Assembly: GCA_014529385.2 (NCBI GenBank)
Contig: CM043963.1
Coordinates: 108,852,912 to 108,916,911 of the forward strand
Length of the DNA stretch: 64,000 bases
Source of the DNA: Adiantum capillus-veneris
Lineage: Eukaryota > Streptophyta > Polypodiopsida > Polypodiales > Pteridaceae
Reading direction: 5' to 3'
Shown here: positions 47,601 to 58,789 of the stretch, one piece after another
How the letters are laid out: each line of letters begins with the position of its first letter
Position numbering within the stretch: position 1 is the stretch's first letter
Notes under the pieces: model-generated
The model's input: only the letters and a program-made list of their open reading frames with translations
Told to the model about the DNA's origin: nothing
Database searches by the model: none
Position numbers and translations under genes: made by a program

Positions 47601-50498
47601 AAAGGTCCAAAACTTATTGAGTTCAAGCTCTTAAGTAATTAAGTCTTTGTGAGTATTAAATGTTATAGTTTTAGTCTAAAGATCCACCATTCAAAAACTC
47701 AAGTAATTTATTATTTACATTCAAACCTTGAATGCTTGAGATAAAAAATACAAACTCAATCAATACTATATAAAGCAAAATCTAACATTAAGAGTATCAA
47801 ATCAGTAACAAGAAACACTAACATGCACAAGAAACTCAAAACATACGTGTCTCCATTTCCAAAAAGTCCTCCATTGACAGAGGATGTTGTTGTTGTTCTT
47901 CTTCTTCTCTTTGTGGAGAGCACTCCTCTGTAACAGGCACAATGTCATCTGATTGCGAAGTGGATTGTTGAAGTCCAGCCCATTTTTCTATATCTTCATG
48001 AGACTTAGCAAAGTCTAGCAGCATGGTCTCCACGTTTTTTGCCTCCTCCACACTATCAATTAAGCATATAACTTCTTTTTTCTGTTGTATTCCTTCTTGT
48101 GCAACCAAGGAGCCATCACCAAAAACATCAACAAGCTTGCGGTCTTCAAAACAATATGTACGAATGTAGTGCTTGACCAAAGCTCTTTTTTTGGCCTCCA
48201 AATATTGCAAATCTGACATATCGTTATCTGCTACTTGAAGAAGAGAACAATCAATTGGCATGGGATGTTCCTCTGATCTTCTTCTCAGGTCTTCAAATGC
48301 ATTGCCTTGTCCCAAGAAGGCAATAACTGTTAGGAATTGAATTGCTCCTTTGCAAGGAGCTGATGGAAAGTGATGCAATGCACCACAACAATGGTAGCTC
48401 AGATTATCTCCCATGGCGTGAAAGGCACATTGCAATTTTGTGAAGTTAGTGAAATCCACAAATGCAAGAAAGACAAATCCAGGATCTGTTGACCCTCCAG
48501 CAATAGCCAAGATCCCATCCAAAGCATTGTTAAATGTCTCCTCACTCCACTTCAAATTGCCTCCAACGTTTTTTGTCATATCTAAAACACATAAGCCAAT
48601 AGGCACTTTATTATTGAAGTGGCGCATCAAGTAGAGATTGCCTTCCATTTGTAGGCTCACCACATAGATTGACCATGGCAAATCTCTAGGCTCAGTTTTC
48701 TCCTTTTGAAGGTGAATTGCCCATTGCATGTATTTTATTGCTCCATCTGGAAAAGCCATTTTCTTTGTTCCACGCGTCAAACTAGATTTGATCCATTCCT
48801 CGCATAGCATTAAAATTGTTTTATAAACAACATCATTGATGTTATACATTTTGACCACCTCCTCCCAGTCTTTACATGGTGAAGACTCATTCAAATTGTT
48901 GAAGCCTTCAAGAAGTGCATCTTGAATCAATTTGTCTTGCTTCAACTGCTTGATTCGATCATACATGTCAGTTGCATCACCATCCTTTGCACTCTTTGAC
49001 AGTAAAATCTTCTCATCTCTAATCTCTTCTTGAATAGTCTTTACCTCTGATTCCTCAAGGCCACAAAGGTATCTAAATACAGTTGTTGGGGGTTTCTTAT
49101 TCTCCTCTTCTAGCTTTTCAATGATTTCTATCCAGCAATCATAAACTAAATCAGAGTACGTGACCATGTGTGCCTGTTTAGCAATCCAACTTGCTGCTGC
49201 ACTCATTCTTGCCAATCGAAGAAAAGCCTAAAAAGAAATAGAGAAATAATTAAACTATTGAGCAAGATTTGTTAATTAAACACTATCAAAAAGACAAAGA
49301 AAATAACTTACATCCCATCCGGCACGAGATGCATGTCCCTCTGCAATTCCACTTGCTGCCTTTGGTGGTCGTCCTGAGAAGATCCATTGACTCCGTAAAT
49401 GTCTCAATATTTGGCTGTAAGGTTGCTTGACATACAATGCCTGAGCCTCCTCATTTGCAATGGCAGATATAGCAGTTGCAACAAATGGAGGAGCATTCAC
49501 AACAATGCGAGCCTTTCTAAATTTATACACGCTAATCAGTCTTTCAAATATCTCTTTGTTGTTTTGTTCATTGTGAAGCAAAACTTTTGCAGCATAGATT
49601 GAATGCTGCCCATCAAGAATCCAATAATGATAATCTTTAAATTTTTTTTCCTCTACCTCTTCTACTGCCAAAGGAGTCCCCTTCTTTGATTTTGCATTTC
49701 GAACAGGCATCAAATATGCACATGCTGCAGGCTTGGTCGTACTCCGTGAAAATCCAAATAACACACTTTCTGCGTGTTTTTTATCCATAATACGTGCATT
49801 ATAGTGATCAGGAGCAAGCCAACAATTTTGAATGGGATATCAAATTCCCTATATTGGAAAAGAAAATAATTTATGTACTTATTCATTCCACCTGTATCTT
49901 TTTCTTGTCCTTTCATGGCCTTAGCTTCTAAAACATCTGGATCCACAATTCTCATCTTTGACATTGAACCCTCTGTTGATGAGGATGCCAAAGATGCCTT
50001 GTCTACATCCAAAATGGAACTAGTTCGCTTAGCTGCTACTTTTTGCACTTTTGCTTGCTTCTTTGTGGATGGTGGTCGTGAAGCTTTCACCTTTTTTCGT
50101 TGTAGTGTGGCAATGATGGAGCTTTGAAGTTGATCTGCTGTGATGTTTGGATTTGATTCTGCAAACTTCCATCCTCGAGGAAACATTGTCTCTTCTTTGT
50201 TTCTAGACATGCACTCCAATGCATATGCTCCTGGAGATAGTTGAAATTCTAGATTCATTGGAACTAGAATGTCAATGCATTCCACCTCCGGATGACTATC
50301 AACTACAGAGACAGATGCTTCCACAACTTGTCCAACATCTTCAAACAAGCTGTCATTCTCCTTTTTGGCAATAAATAGATGCACCTTATGAAATTGTGCA
50401 CCCTCTATACCATGTATGTCCAAATACCATTTCCTAACATCATTGCAAGTATAGTCAACTGAGACAGCAACCCTTGCAACCTGTTTTTTTGGAGCCAT
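44699..50498 (-). CDS. gene 1: ParB/sulfiredoxin-like plus SET-domain protein, three coding exons
   Basis: Exons: 50498-49312, 49227-47847 and 45255-44699. Splice sites are strong (GAT/GTAAGT; CTTTTTAG/GCT; ACAC/GTATGT; TTTTTGCAG/ACA) and both joins keep frame. Adding one missing base near 49819-49823 makes the total exactly divisible by three, giving about 1,041 aa. Order: N-terminal region of unknown type; basic, nuclear-localisation-like segment (KKVKASRPPSTKKQAKVQK) near residue 140; ParB/Srx-like segment from REFDIPF to YHYWILDGQHSIYAAKVLL; long middle region of unknown type with an acidic Gln-rich end; C-terminal SET domain with GAGYGLFV, GYINSSHSTNVCPNVRY and GEELFADYNF, then TGA at 44699. 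In SET enzymes these motifs bind S-adenosylmethionine and form the catalytic pseudoknot; here the usual NHS reads NSS. An acceptor just upstream of the ATG (TTTTTTGTTTCAG) implies a 5' UTR exon beyond 50.5 kb. A nuclear protein methyltransferase role is inferred. Confidence 0.8.
45256..47846 (+). repeat. gene 1 intron 2, filled by the motif array
   Basis: Most of this 2.6-kb intron (about 45,460-47,330) consists of forward-orientation motif copies such as AGGTCCACCACTTGTCCAAG and CTCCATTGAAACATGGAGAG, less regular than the array at 50.6-56.6 kb. A run of about 13 G lies near 46065. The splice sites flanking it are intact, so the array appears tolerated in a transcribed gene. Confidence 0.85.
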
Positions 50499-50564
50499 CT
50501 TTCCTGAAACAAAAAAAACCAAATGTTATTTTAGCATATACTTTTTTGTAATGAATTAAGTTTG

Positions 50565-53500
50565 TGTGAATACAAGGTCCACCACTTGTTCAAGTTAGAT
50601 CTAAGCAAGTATACATAGTAATCTTTTAAGCTAGTAAACTAAGGGAAGGGAGAAGTAAGGTCCACCACTTGTCCAAGCTCAGCTCTAGACAACATGGAGA
50701 GATTCGAGGTCTACTAATTGTCTAATATAGGCTAACTATATTGAAACATAGAGAGAAGCAAAGGTCCACCACTTGTCCAATCTAGGGTCCATTGAAACAT
50801 GGAGAGAAGGATGCTCCACCATTTGTCCAAAATAGGCTCCATTGAAACATGAAGAGAAGCAATATGCACCATGTCTTCGAGATGCTAGGCTCCATTGAAA
50901 TACCTTAAACCCACGATATTTTGTATATGTGGGGTTTAAATTCAAGGTCCACCACTTGTCCAACCTATTCTCCCTAGTAGCATGAGTGGTTTGGTCTCAA
51001 GATTCACCACTTTTCCACTCTATGTCATTATATTAAGAAGATCTGGGTGTTAAGGTCCACCACTTGTCCAACCTATAAGGCTATATCTAAAATGGTATTA
51101 TTTACCACCACTTGGAATGCACATGATAGGTTTTACATAGGGGTCTGGTTCCAAGGTCCACCACTTGTCCAAGCTAACTCTATTGAAACATAGAGAGAAT
51201 CAAAGGTCCACCACTTGTCCAAGCTAGGCTCCATTGAAACATGGAGAGAAGGATGCTCCACCATTTGTCCAAGCCAGGTTTGATTGAAACATGAAGAGAA
51301 GCAAGCTGCACCATGTCTCCAAAATGCTAGGCTCCATTGAAATATCTTAAACCCATGATATTTCGTACATGGGGGGTTTACATTCAAGGTCCACCACTTG
51401 TCCAACCTATTATCACTAGTAGCATGAGTGGTTTGGTCTCAAGATTCACCACTTTTCCACTCTATGTCATTATATTAAGAATATGTGGGTGTTAAGGTCC
51501 ACCACTTGTCTAACCTATAAGTCTATATCTTATAGGTTATTCTTTCTTACCACTTGGAGTGACCATGATAGGTTTTATATGGGGGTTTGGTTCCAAGCTC
51601 CACCACTTGTCCAAGCTAACTCTATTGAAATAGAGAGAGAAGCAAAGGTCCACCACTTGTCCAAGATAGGCTCCATTGAAACATGGAGAGAAGGATGCTC
51701 CACCATTTGTCCAAGATAGGCTCCATTGAAACATGAAGAGAAGCAAGCTGCACCATGTCTCCAAGATGCTAGGCTCCATCGAAAACATTAAACCCATGAT
51801 ATTCGTAGATGAGGGGTTTACATTCAAGGTCCAACACTTGTCCAAGCTATTATTCTAGTAGCTAAGTGGTTTGGTCTCAAGATTCACCACTTTTCCACTC
51901 TATGTCATTATATGAAGAATATGTGGGTGTTAAGGTCCACCACTTGTCAACCTATAAGGCTACATCTTAAAGGTTATTCTTTCTCACCACTTGGAGTGAC
52001 CATGATAGGTTTTACATGGGGGTTTGGTTTCAAGTTCCACCACTTGTCCAAGCTAACTCTATTGAATTAAAGAGAGAAGCAAAGGTCCACCACTTGTCTA
52101 AGCTAGGCTCCATTGAAACATGGAGAGAAGGATGCTCCATCATTTGTCGAAGCTAACTCTATTGAAACATGGGGGGTTTACATTCAAGGTCCACCACTTG
52201 TCCAACCTATTATCGCTAGTAGCATGAGTGGTTTTGTCTCAAGATTCACCACTTTATCACTCTATGTCATTATATTAAGGATATCTGGGTGTTAAGGTCC
52301 ACCACTTGTCCAACCTATAAGGCTATATCTTAAAGGTTATTCTTTCTCACCACTTGGAGTGACCATGATAGGTTTTACATGGGGTTTGGTTCCAAGGTCC
52401 ACCACTTGTCCAAGCTAACTCTATTGAAACATAGAGAGAAGCAAAGGTCCACCACTTGTCCAAGCTAGGGTCCATTGAAACATGGAGAGAAGGATGCTCC
52501 ACCATTTGTCCAAGATAGGCTCCATTGAAACATGAAGAGAAGCAAGCTGCACCATGTCTCCAAGATGCTAGGCTCCATTAAATACCTTAAACCCATGATA
52601 TTTCGTAGATGGGGGGTTTACATTTAAGGTCCACCACTTGTCCAACCTATTATCACTAGTAGCATGAGTAGTTTGCTCTCAAGATTCACCACTTTTCCAC
52701 TCTATGCCATTATATTAAGAATATCTGGGTGTTAAGGTCCACCGCTTGTCCAACCTATAAGGATATATCATTAAGGTTATTCTTTCTCACCACTTGGAGT
52801 GAACAAGATAGGTTTTACATGGGGGTTTGGTTCCAAGGTCCACCACTTGTCCAAGCTAACTCTATTGAAACATAGAGAGAAACAAAGGTCCACTACTTGT
52901 CCAAGCTAGGCTCCATTGAAAGATGGAGAGAACGATGCTCCACCATTTGTCGAAGCTAAGTCTATTGAAACATGGGGGGTTTACATTCAATTCCACCACT
53001 TGTCCAAGCTATTATCGCTAGTAGCATGAGTGGTTTTGTCTCAAGATTCACCACTTTTTCACTCTATGTCATTATATTAAGAATATTTGGGTGTTAAGGT
53101 CCACCACCTGTCCAACCTATAAGGCTATATTTTAAAGGTTATTCTTTCTCACCACTTGGAGTGACCATGATAGGTTTTACATGGGGGTTTGAATTCCAAG
53201 GTCCACCACTTGTCCAAGCAAACTCTATTGAATCATAGAGAGAAGCAAAGGTCCACCACTTGTCCAAGCTAGGGTCCATTGAAACATGGAGAGAAGGATG
53301 CTCCACCATTTGTCCAAGATAGGCTCCATCGAAAAATGAAGAGAAGCAAGCTGCACCATGTCTCCAAGATGCTAGGCTTCATCGAAATACCTTATACCCG
53401 GGATATTTTGTACATGGGGGGTATACATTCAAGGGCCGATACTTGTCCAAGCTATTATCTCTAGTAGCATGAGTGGCTTTGTCTCAAGATTCACCACTTT

Positions 53501-56500
53501 TCCACTCTATGTCATTATATTAAGAATATGTGGGTGTTAAGGTCCACCACTTGTCCAACCTATAAGTCTATATCTTAAAGGTTATTCTTTCTTACCACTT
53601 GGAGTAACCATGATAGGTTTTACATGGGGGTTTGGTTCCAAGCTCCACCACTTGTCCAAGCTAACTCTATTGAAACATAGAGAGAAACAAAGGTCCACCA
53701 CTTGTCCAAGCTAGGCTCCATTGAAACATGGAGAGAAGGATGGTCCACCATTTGTTCAAGATAGGCTCCATTGAAACATGACGAGAAGCAAGCTGCACCA
53801 TGTCTGCAAGATGCTAGGCTCCATCGACACACATTAAACCCACGATATTTCGTAGATGAGGGGTTTACATTCAAGCTCCACCACTTGTCCAAGCTATTAT
53901 TGCTAGTAGCCTGAGTGGTTTAGTCTCAAGATTCACCACTTTTATTAAGAATATGTGGGTGCTAAGTTCCACCACTTGTCCAACCTATAAGGCTACATCT
54001 TAAAGGTTATTCTTTCTTACCACTTGGAGTGACCATGATAGGTTTTACATGGGGGTTTGGTTCCAAGGTCCACCACTTGTCCAAGCTAAGGTCCATTGAA
54101 ACATGGAGAGAAGGATGCTCCACCATTTGTCCAAGATAGGCTCCATTGAAACATGACGAGAAGCAAGCTGCACCATGTCTCCAATATGCTACGCTCCATC
54201 GAAATACATTAAACCCACGATATTTCGTAGATGAGGGGTTTACATTCAAGGTCCACCACTTGTCTAAGCTATTATTGCTAGTAGCCTGAGTGGTTTGGTC
54301 TCAAGATTCACCACTTTTATTAAGAATATGTGGGTGTTAAGGGCCACCACTTGTCCAACCTGTAAGGCTACATCTTAAAGGCTTGTTCTTTCTTCCCACT
54401 TGGAGTGACCATGATAGGTTTTACGTCGGGGTTTGGTTCCAAGTTCCACCACTTGTCCAAGCTAACTCTATTGAAACATAGAGAGAAACAAAGGTCGACC
54501 ACTTGTCCAAGCTAGGCTCCATTGAAACATGGAGAGAACGATGCTCCACCATTTGTCGAAGCTAAGTCTATTGAAACATGGGGGGTTTACGTTCAAGGTC
54601 CACCACTTGTCCAAGCTATTATCGCTAGTAGCATGAGTGGTTTTATCTCAAGATTCACCACTTTTTCACTCTATGTCATTATATTAAGAATATTTGGGTG
54701 TTAAGGTCCACCACTTGTCCAACCTATAAGGCTATATCTTAAAGGTTATTCTTTCTCACCACTTGGAGTGACCATGATAGGTTTTACATGGGGGTTTGGT
54801 TCCAAGGTCCACCACTTGTCCAAGCTAACTCTATTGAATCATAGAGATCAGCAAAGGTCCACCACTTGTCCAAGCTAGGGTCCATTGAAACATGGAGAGA
54901 AGGATGCTCCACTATTTGTCCAAGATAGACTCCATTGAAACATGAAGAGAAGCAAGTTGCACCATGTCTCCAAGATGCTAGGCTTCATCGAAATACCTTA
55001 AACCCACGATATTTTGTACATGGGGGGTTTACATTCAAGTACCACCACTTGTCCAAGCTATTATCGCTAGTAGCATGAGTGGTTTTGTCTCAAGATTCAC
55101 CACGTTTCCACTCTATGTCATTATATTAAGAATATGTGGGTGTTAAGGTCCACCACTTGTCTAACCTATAAGTCTATATCTTAAAGGTTATTCTCTCTTA
55201 CCACTTGGAGTGACCATGATAGGTTTTACATGGGGATTTGGTTCCAAGGTCCACCACTTGTCCAAGCTAACTCTGTTGAAACATAGAGAGAAACAAAGGT
55301 CCACCACTTGTCCAAGCTAGGCTCCATTGAAACGTGGAGAGAAGGATGCTCCACCATTTGTCCAAGATAGGCTCCATTGAAACATGACGAGAAGCAAGCT
55401 GCACCATGTCTCCAAGATGCTAGGCTCCATCGAAAAAAATTAAACCCACGATATGTCGTAGATGAGGGGTTTACATTCAAGGTCCAACACTTGTCCAAGC
55501 TATTATTGGTAGTAGCCTGAGTGGTTTGGTCTCAAGATTCACCACTTTTCCACTCTATGCCATTATATTAAGAATATCTGGGTGTTAAGATCCACCACTT
55601 GTCCAACCTATAAGGATATATCATTAAGGTTATTCTTTCTCACCACTTGGAGTGACCATGATAGGTTTTACATGGGGGTTTGGTTCCAAGGTCCACCACT
55701 TGTCCAAGATAACTCTATTGAAACATAGAGAGAAACAAACGTCCACCACTTGTCCAAGCTAGGCTCCATTGAAACATAGAGAGAACGATGCTCCACCATT
55801 TGTCGAAGCTAAGTCTATTGAAACATGGGGGGTTTACGTTCAAGGTCCACCAGTTTTCCAAGCTATTATCGCTAGTAGCATGAGTGGTTTTGTCTCAAGA
55901 TTCACCACTTTTTCACTCTATGTCATTATATTAAGAATATTTGGGTGTTAAGGTCCACCACTTGTCCAACCTATAAGACTATATCTTAAAGGTTATTATT
56001 TCTCACCACTTGGAGTGACCATGATAGGTTTTACATGGGGGTTTGGTTCGAAGGTCCACCACTTGAATCATAGAGAGAAGCAAAGGTCCACCACTTGTCC
56101 AAGCTAGGCTCCATTGAAACATGGAGAGAAGGATGCTCCACCATTTGTCCAAGATAGGCTCCATTGAAACATGAAGAGAAGCAAGCTGCACCATGTCTCC
56201 AAGATGCTAGGCTCCATCAAAATACCTTAAAGCCACGATATTTCGTAGATGGGGGGATTACTTTCAAGGTCCACCACTTGTCCAAGCTATTATCGCTAGT
56301 AGCATGGTTTGGTCTCAAGATTCACCAGTTTTCCACTCTATGTCATTACATTAAGAATATCTTGGTGGTAAGGTCCACCACTTGTCCAACCTATAAGGCT
56401 ATATCTTAAATGATATTTTTTCTCACCACTTGGAATGTGCATGATATGTTTTACATGGGGTTTTGCTCCAAGGTCCATCACTTGTCCAAGCTAGATCTAT

Positions 56501-56630
56501 TACATATATATTATACATACAATATTCAACTAGATTCCCTACCTATCATGTCCAGGTGCATGGATGTTGTAGCTTTAAGGTCCACCACTTGTCCAACCTA
56601 TACTCTCTTATGTAAGGGAGATCTTGCTAT
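50565..56630 (+). repeat. right motif array, higher-order units of about 350-450 bp
   Basis: Forward motif AAGGTCCACCACTTGTCCAA repeated at about 46-50 bp or longer spacing inside a higher-order unit. Unit order: ACATGGGGGGTTTACATTCA, motif, CTATTATCGCTAGTAGCATG, GATTCACCACTTTTCCACTC, motif, AACCTATAAGGCTATATC, CACCACTTGGAGTGACCATG, motif, GCTAACTCTATTGAAACATA, motif, GGCTCCATTGAAACATGGAG, a CTCCACCATTTGTCC variant, then a GCACCATGTCTCC variant. About 13-14 units can be followed, some lacking blocks. Recurrent reverse-strand frames of 80-102 residues are shadows. Confidence 0.92.
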
Positions 56631-56850
56631 AAATTCAAAACCTTCCCGCCTAAATTTAAAATTCAAAATCTGATTGCCTAAATTTAAAATATCCCTCCCA
56701 AATTTTAAATATCCCGCCTAAATTTTAAAATATCCCGCCCAAATTTTAAAATTCAAACTTTTTTATAAAAATTTAAATTTCACCACTTAAATTTAAAATA
56801 TTCCACGCGAAATTGATTTTAAATTCAAGTTTACCACAAAAAGATATCAT
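56631..56850 (+). repeat. AT-rich short tandem repeat with CCCGCC cores
   Basis: Units of about 22-25 bp, such as ATCCCGCCTAAATTTTAAAA, repeat five or six times just after the right array. Some copies (CTTCCCGCC) are close to the E2F-type TTSSCGSS site, but most are one base off. It lies between the divergent genes 1 and 4. Confidence 0.65.
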
Positions 56851-57399
56851 TATACCACCTAAATTCAAATATGCAAACCTCAAATCATTATATTGTACAT
56901 AAATTCAAACAAATTCAAATTAACAAGCCTAAACTGATATTAGTTTGCATAGATATGAATTTATCACACCTAAATTATGTCACCATGTTAGAGAGAGTGG
57001 TTAGAGAATTTGAACAAGGTCCACCACTTGTCCAACCTAGATACCAAGAAGGATTGAGTGTACAAGGTATTGTTTGGAGGTCCTTATAGTCCACTGGTCT
57101 CAAGGTCCACCACTTGTGGTAAGGGTCACCAAAAAGTGTATATATTCATCCAAAGAAATACACGTATTTTTGGTCTACATGTCCTAGTTTCAACCATTTA
57201 TGTCCATTAGGTGTATCACTAAACAACACTACTATTTTTGAGAAACAGAAGTTACAATCATATCTACAAATGGATTAGAGGAAAATCAGCTCAGCATACA
57301 TCCAGAACTCGCTACAAGAATCGACTTTAACAGATCACGCAAGTAAGTCTTCCATTCAAGTTTACTAGTATTACAATGTGTTAGTTATTTGTGATATTT

Positions 57400-57630
57400 A
57401 TGTATGTATATATACTATGTGTGCATATCGTAATTAAGTGTAATTGTGTATCTGCATTATGTATGAGTATTACAATGAAATAACACAAATATACATACAT
57501 ACACATAGATAACACAGACGCACACATACATGAGCATGTATTTTCAAGAGAGAGATAGCAAGATACAGAGATAGATAGATAGAGAGAGAGAGAGAGAAAT
57601 ACTTGTTTTCCAAAGAGAGGAGAGAGAGAA
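57400..57630 (+). repeat. simple-sequence stretch (ACATAC, GATA and GA runs)
   Basis: ATACATACATACACATAG, then GATAGATAGAGAGAGAGAGA (57565-57596). Purine-rich, no coding evidence. Confidence 0.85.
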
Positions 57631-57900
57631 AGATAACAGATTTCACTGTGTTTATGTATGTGGAAGAGAGGAAGAAGATGTATGGGAATATGTGCACGTA
57701 TTTTCAAGAGAGAGACAACAAGATAACAGATTTCACTGTGGTTATGTATGTGGAAGTGAGGAAGACGATGTGTGGGAATATGTGCATGTATTTTCAAGAG
57801 AGAGACAACAAGATAACAGATTTCACTGTGGTTATGTATGTGGAAGAGAGGAAGACGATGTGTAGGAATATGTGTATGTGTGCGGGGATATTTTTAAACT
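57631..57900 (+). repeat. 90-bp tandem repeat, three copies
   Basis: AGATAACAGATTTCACTGTG starts at 57631, 57721 and 57811, exactly 90 bp apart. As 90 is a multiple of three, the + strand stays open across the repeat (57603-58031), with a 30-residue period reading ITDFTVVMYVEERK. No start context or family, so I do not call a gene. Confidence 0.9.
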
Positions 57901-58300
57901 ACATATCTCTGTCTTTTGACGAGAGAGTGTGTGTGCAAGAAGAGTTACAGAGAACCATCTTCTCTATATGGAGAAAGACAGAGAGTGAGAGAGAGAGAAA
58001 TACCTGTTTTTTCTCTATTCGTGAGGTGTGAAATGTCTTCTGAGAAGAAGCTATGCCCGATCCTGCCCTTCTGGAAAGCGTTGCGTACGCTGCTGTTTCT
58101 TTATCTTGTGCGCGAACTTTCAATCCTGTGCGCTCCACCTGTGTGTTGTGTACGATGCCGGGCTTGCTCCTCTACGTGCGCGTATACTCCAACTGTGTGC
58201 GATCCGTGTGCGCTTTCTGTGTGTTTGCTGCTCGCCTGCTTTCTCTGTGTGCGTTGCTCATGCGCTCTCTCTGTGCCTAATCTTGATAGGGTTTATTAGA
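57901..58300 (+). other. GA-rich then GC-richer stretch, possible promoter or 5' exon of gene 4
   Basis: GA runs at 57960-58000 lead into a locally GC-richer segment (about 58,030-58,280) with several overlapping open frames rich in Cys. The composition stands out from its AT-rich neighbours and it lies between divergent genes. No TATA box or start can be fixed. A promoter or 5' exon is only inferred. Confidence 0.2.
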
Positions 58301-58429
58301 ATGCCACGTATGCTACAAGTCCATGTTTTATCATAGGATTAAAAAAAACAAAAGCAATATAAAACATTAACCAATTCACACAACCAAAATTAAAGAAATT
58401 ATGGTTGAAAATATGCAAAACATGGACTT

Positions 58430-58640
58430 GACCCCGCCCGGGGCGCTACCCTGGACCCCGCCTGGGGCGCTTCCCCAGGACCCCGCCCGGAACAATATCC
58501 CAAAATCAGCCTCCCAAGCCCCGCCATCGAGAGCGCTATATTCCACATCCCCATCAAGAGCGCTACCCCCAAACCTCACGTGGAAGCGCTGCCTTGTCAC
58601 CCCATTGTGGCATTGCCCTAAGACCCCGCATCTGGAGTGC
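58430..58640. repeat. GC-rich degenerate repeat of CCCCGCC and GCGCT blocks
   Basis: About eight degenerate units of 25-30 bp, each with an ACCCCGC-like block and a GCGCT or GAGTGCT block, for example GACCCCGCCCGGGGCGCTAC. Strongly GC-rich in an AT-rich region. The + frame 58401-58643 (PPGALP repeats) is its shadow. Confidence 0.7.
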
Positions 58641-58789
58641 TAAATGGGAACATTCTTCATTAGTGAAATTTTGAACATAAATTATATTTAGCATATACTT
58701 AAATATAATACAAATATTAACATATTAACTATACTACTAATTTACTATAGCAGTTCTAGATTATGTCCCATACGATATTTAAGGTGCCA

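Noticed and set aside
49855-49898. Short intron in gene 1 (GTGGAATG to AATATAG)
   Set aside because: About 43 bp is too short for a plant intron, and the sequence reads through sensibly in frame into REFDIPF, so a one-base deletion downstream explains the frame change better.
50736-56194. Reverse-strand frames of 60-102 residues with repeated DKWWTL, MEPSLDKWW and CFNGAYLGQ blocks
   Set aside because: They are read-through of the higher-order motif array. They recur once per unit, shift frame between units and have no start context or family.
56631-56760. E2F-site cluster
   Set aside because: Only one or two of the CCCGCC copies fit the TTSSCGSS consensus; the rest are one base off, so I list only the repeat.
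57603-58031. 142-residue open frame with a 30-residue internal repeat
   Set aside because: It follows from an exact 90-bp tandem repeat in purine-rich simple sequence. No homology or splice context supports a protein.
58401-58643. Pro-rich frame with PPGALP repeats
   Set aside because: Produced by the GC-rich repeat block; the opposite strand is open too, as expected for repeats.
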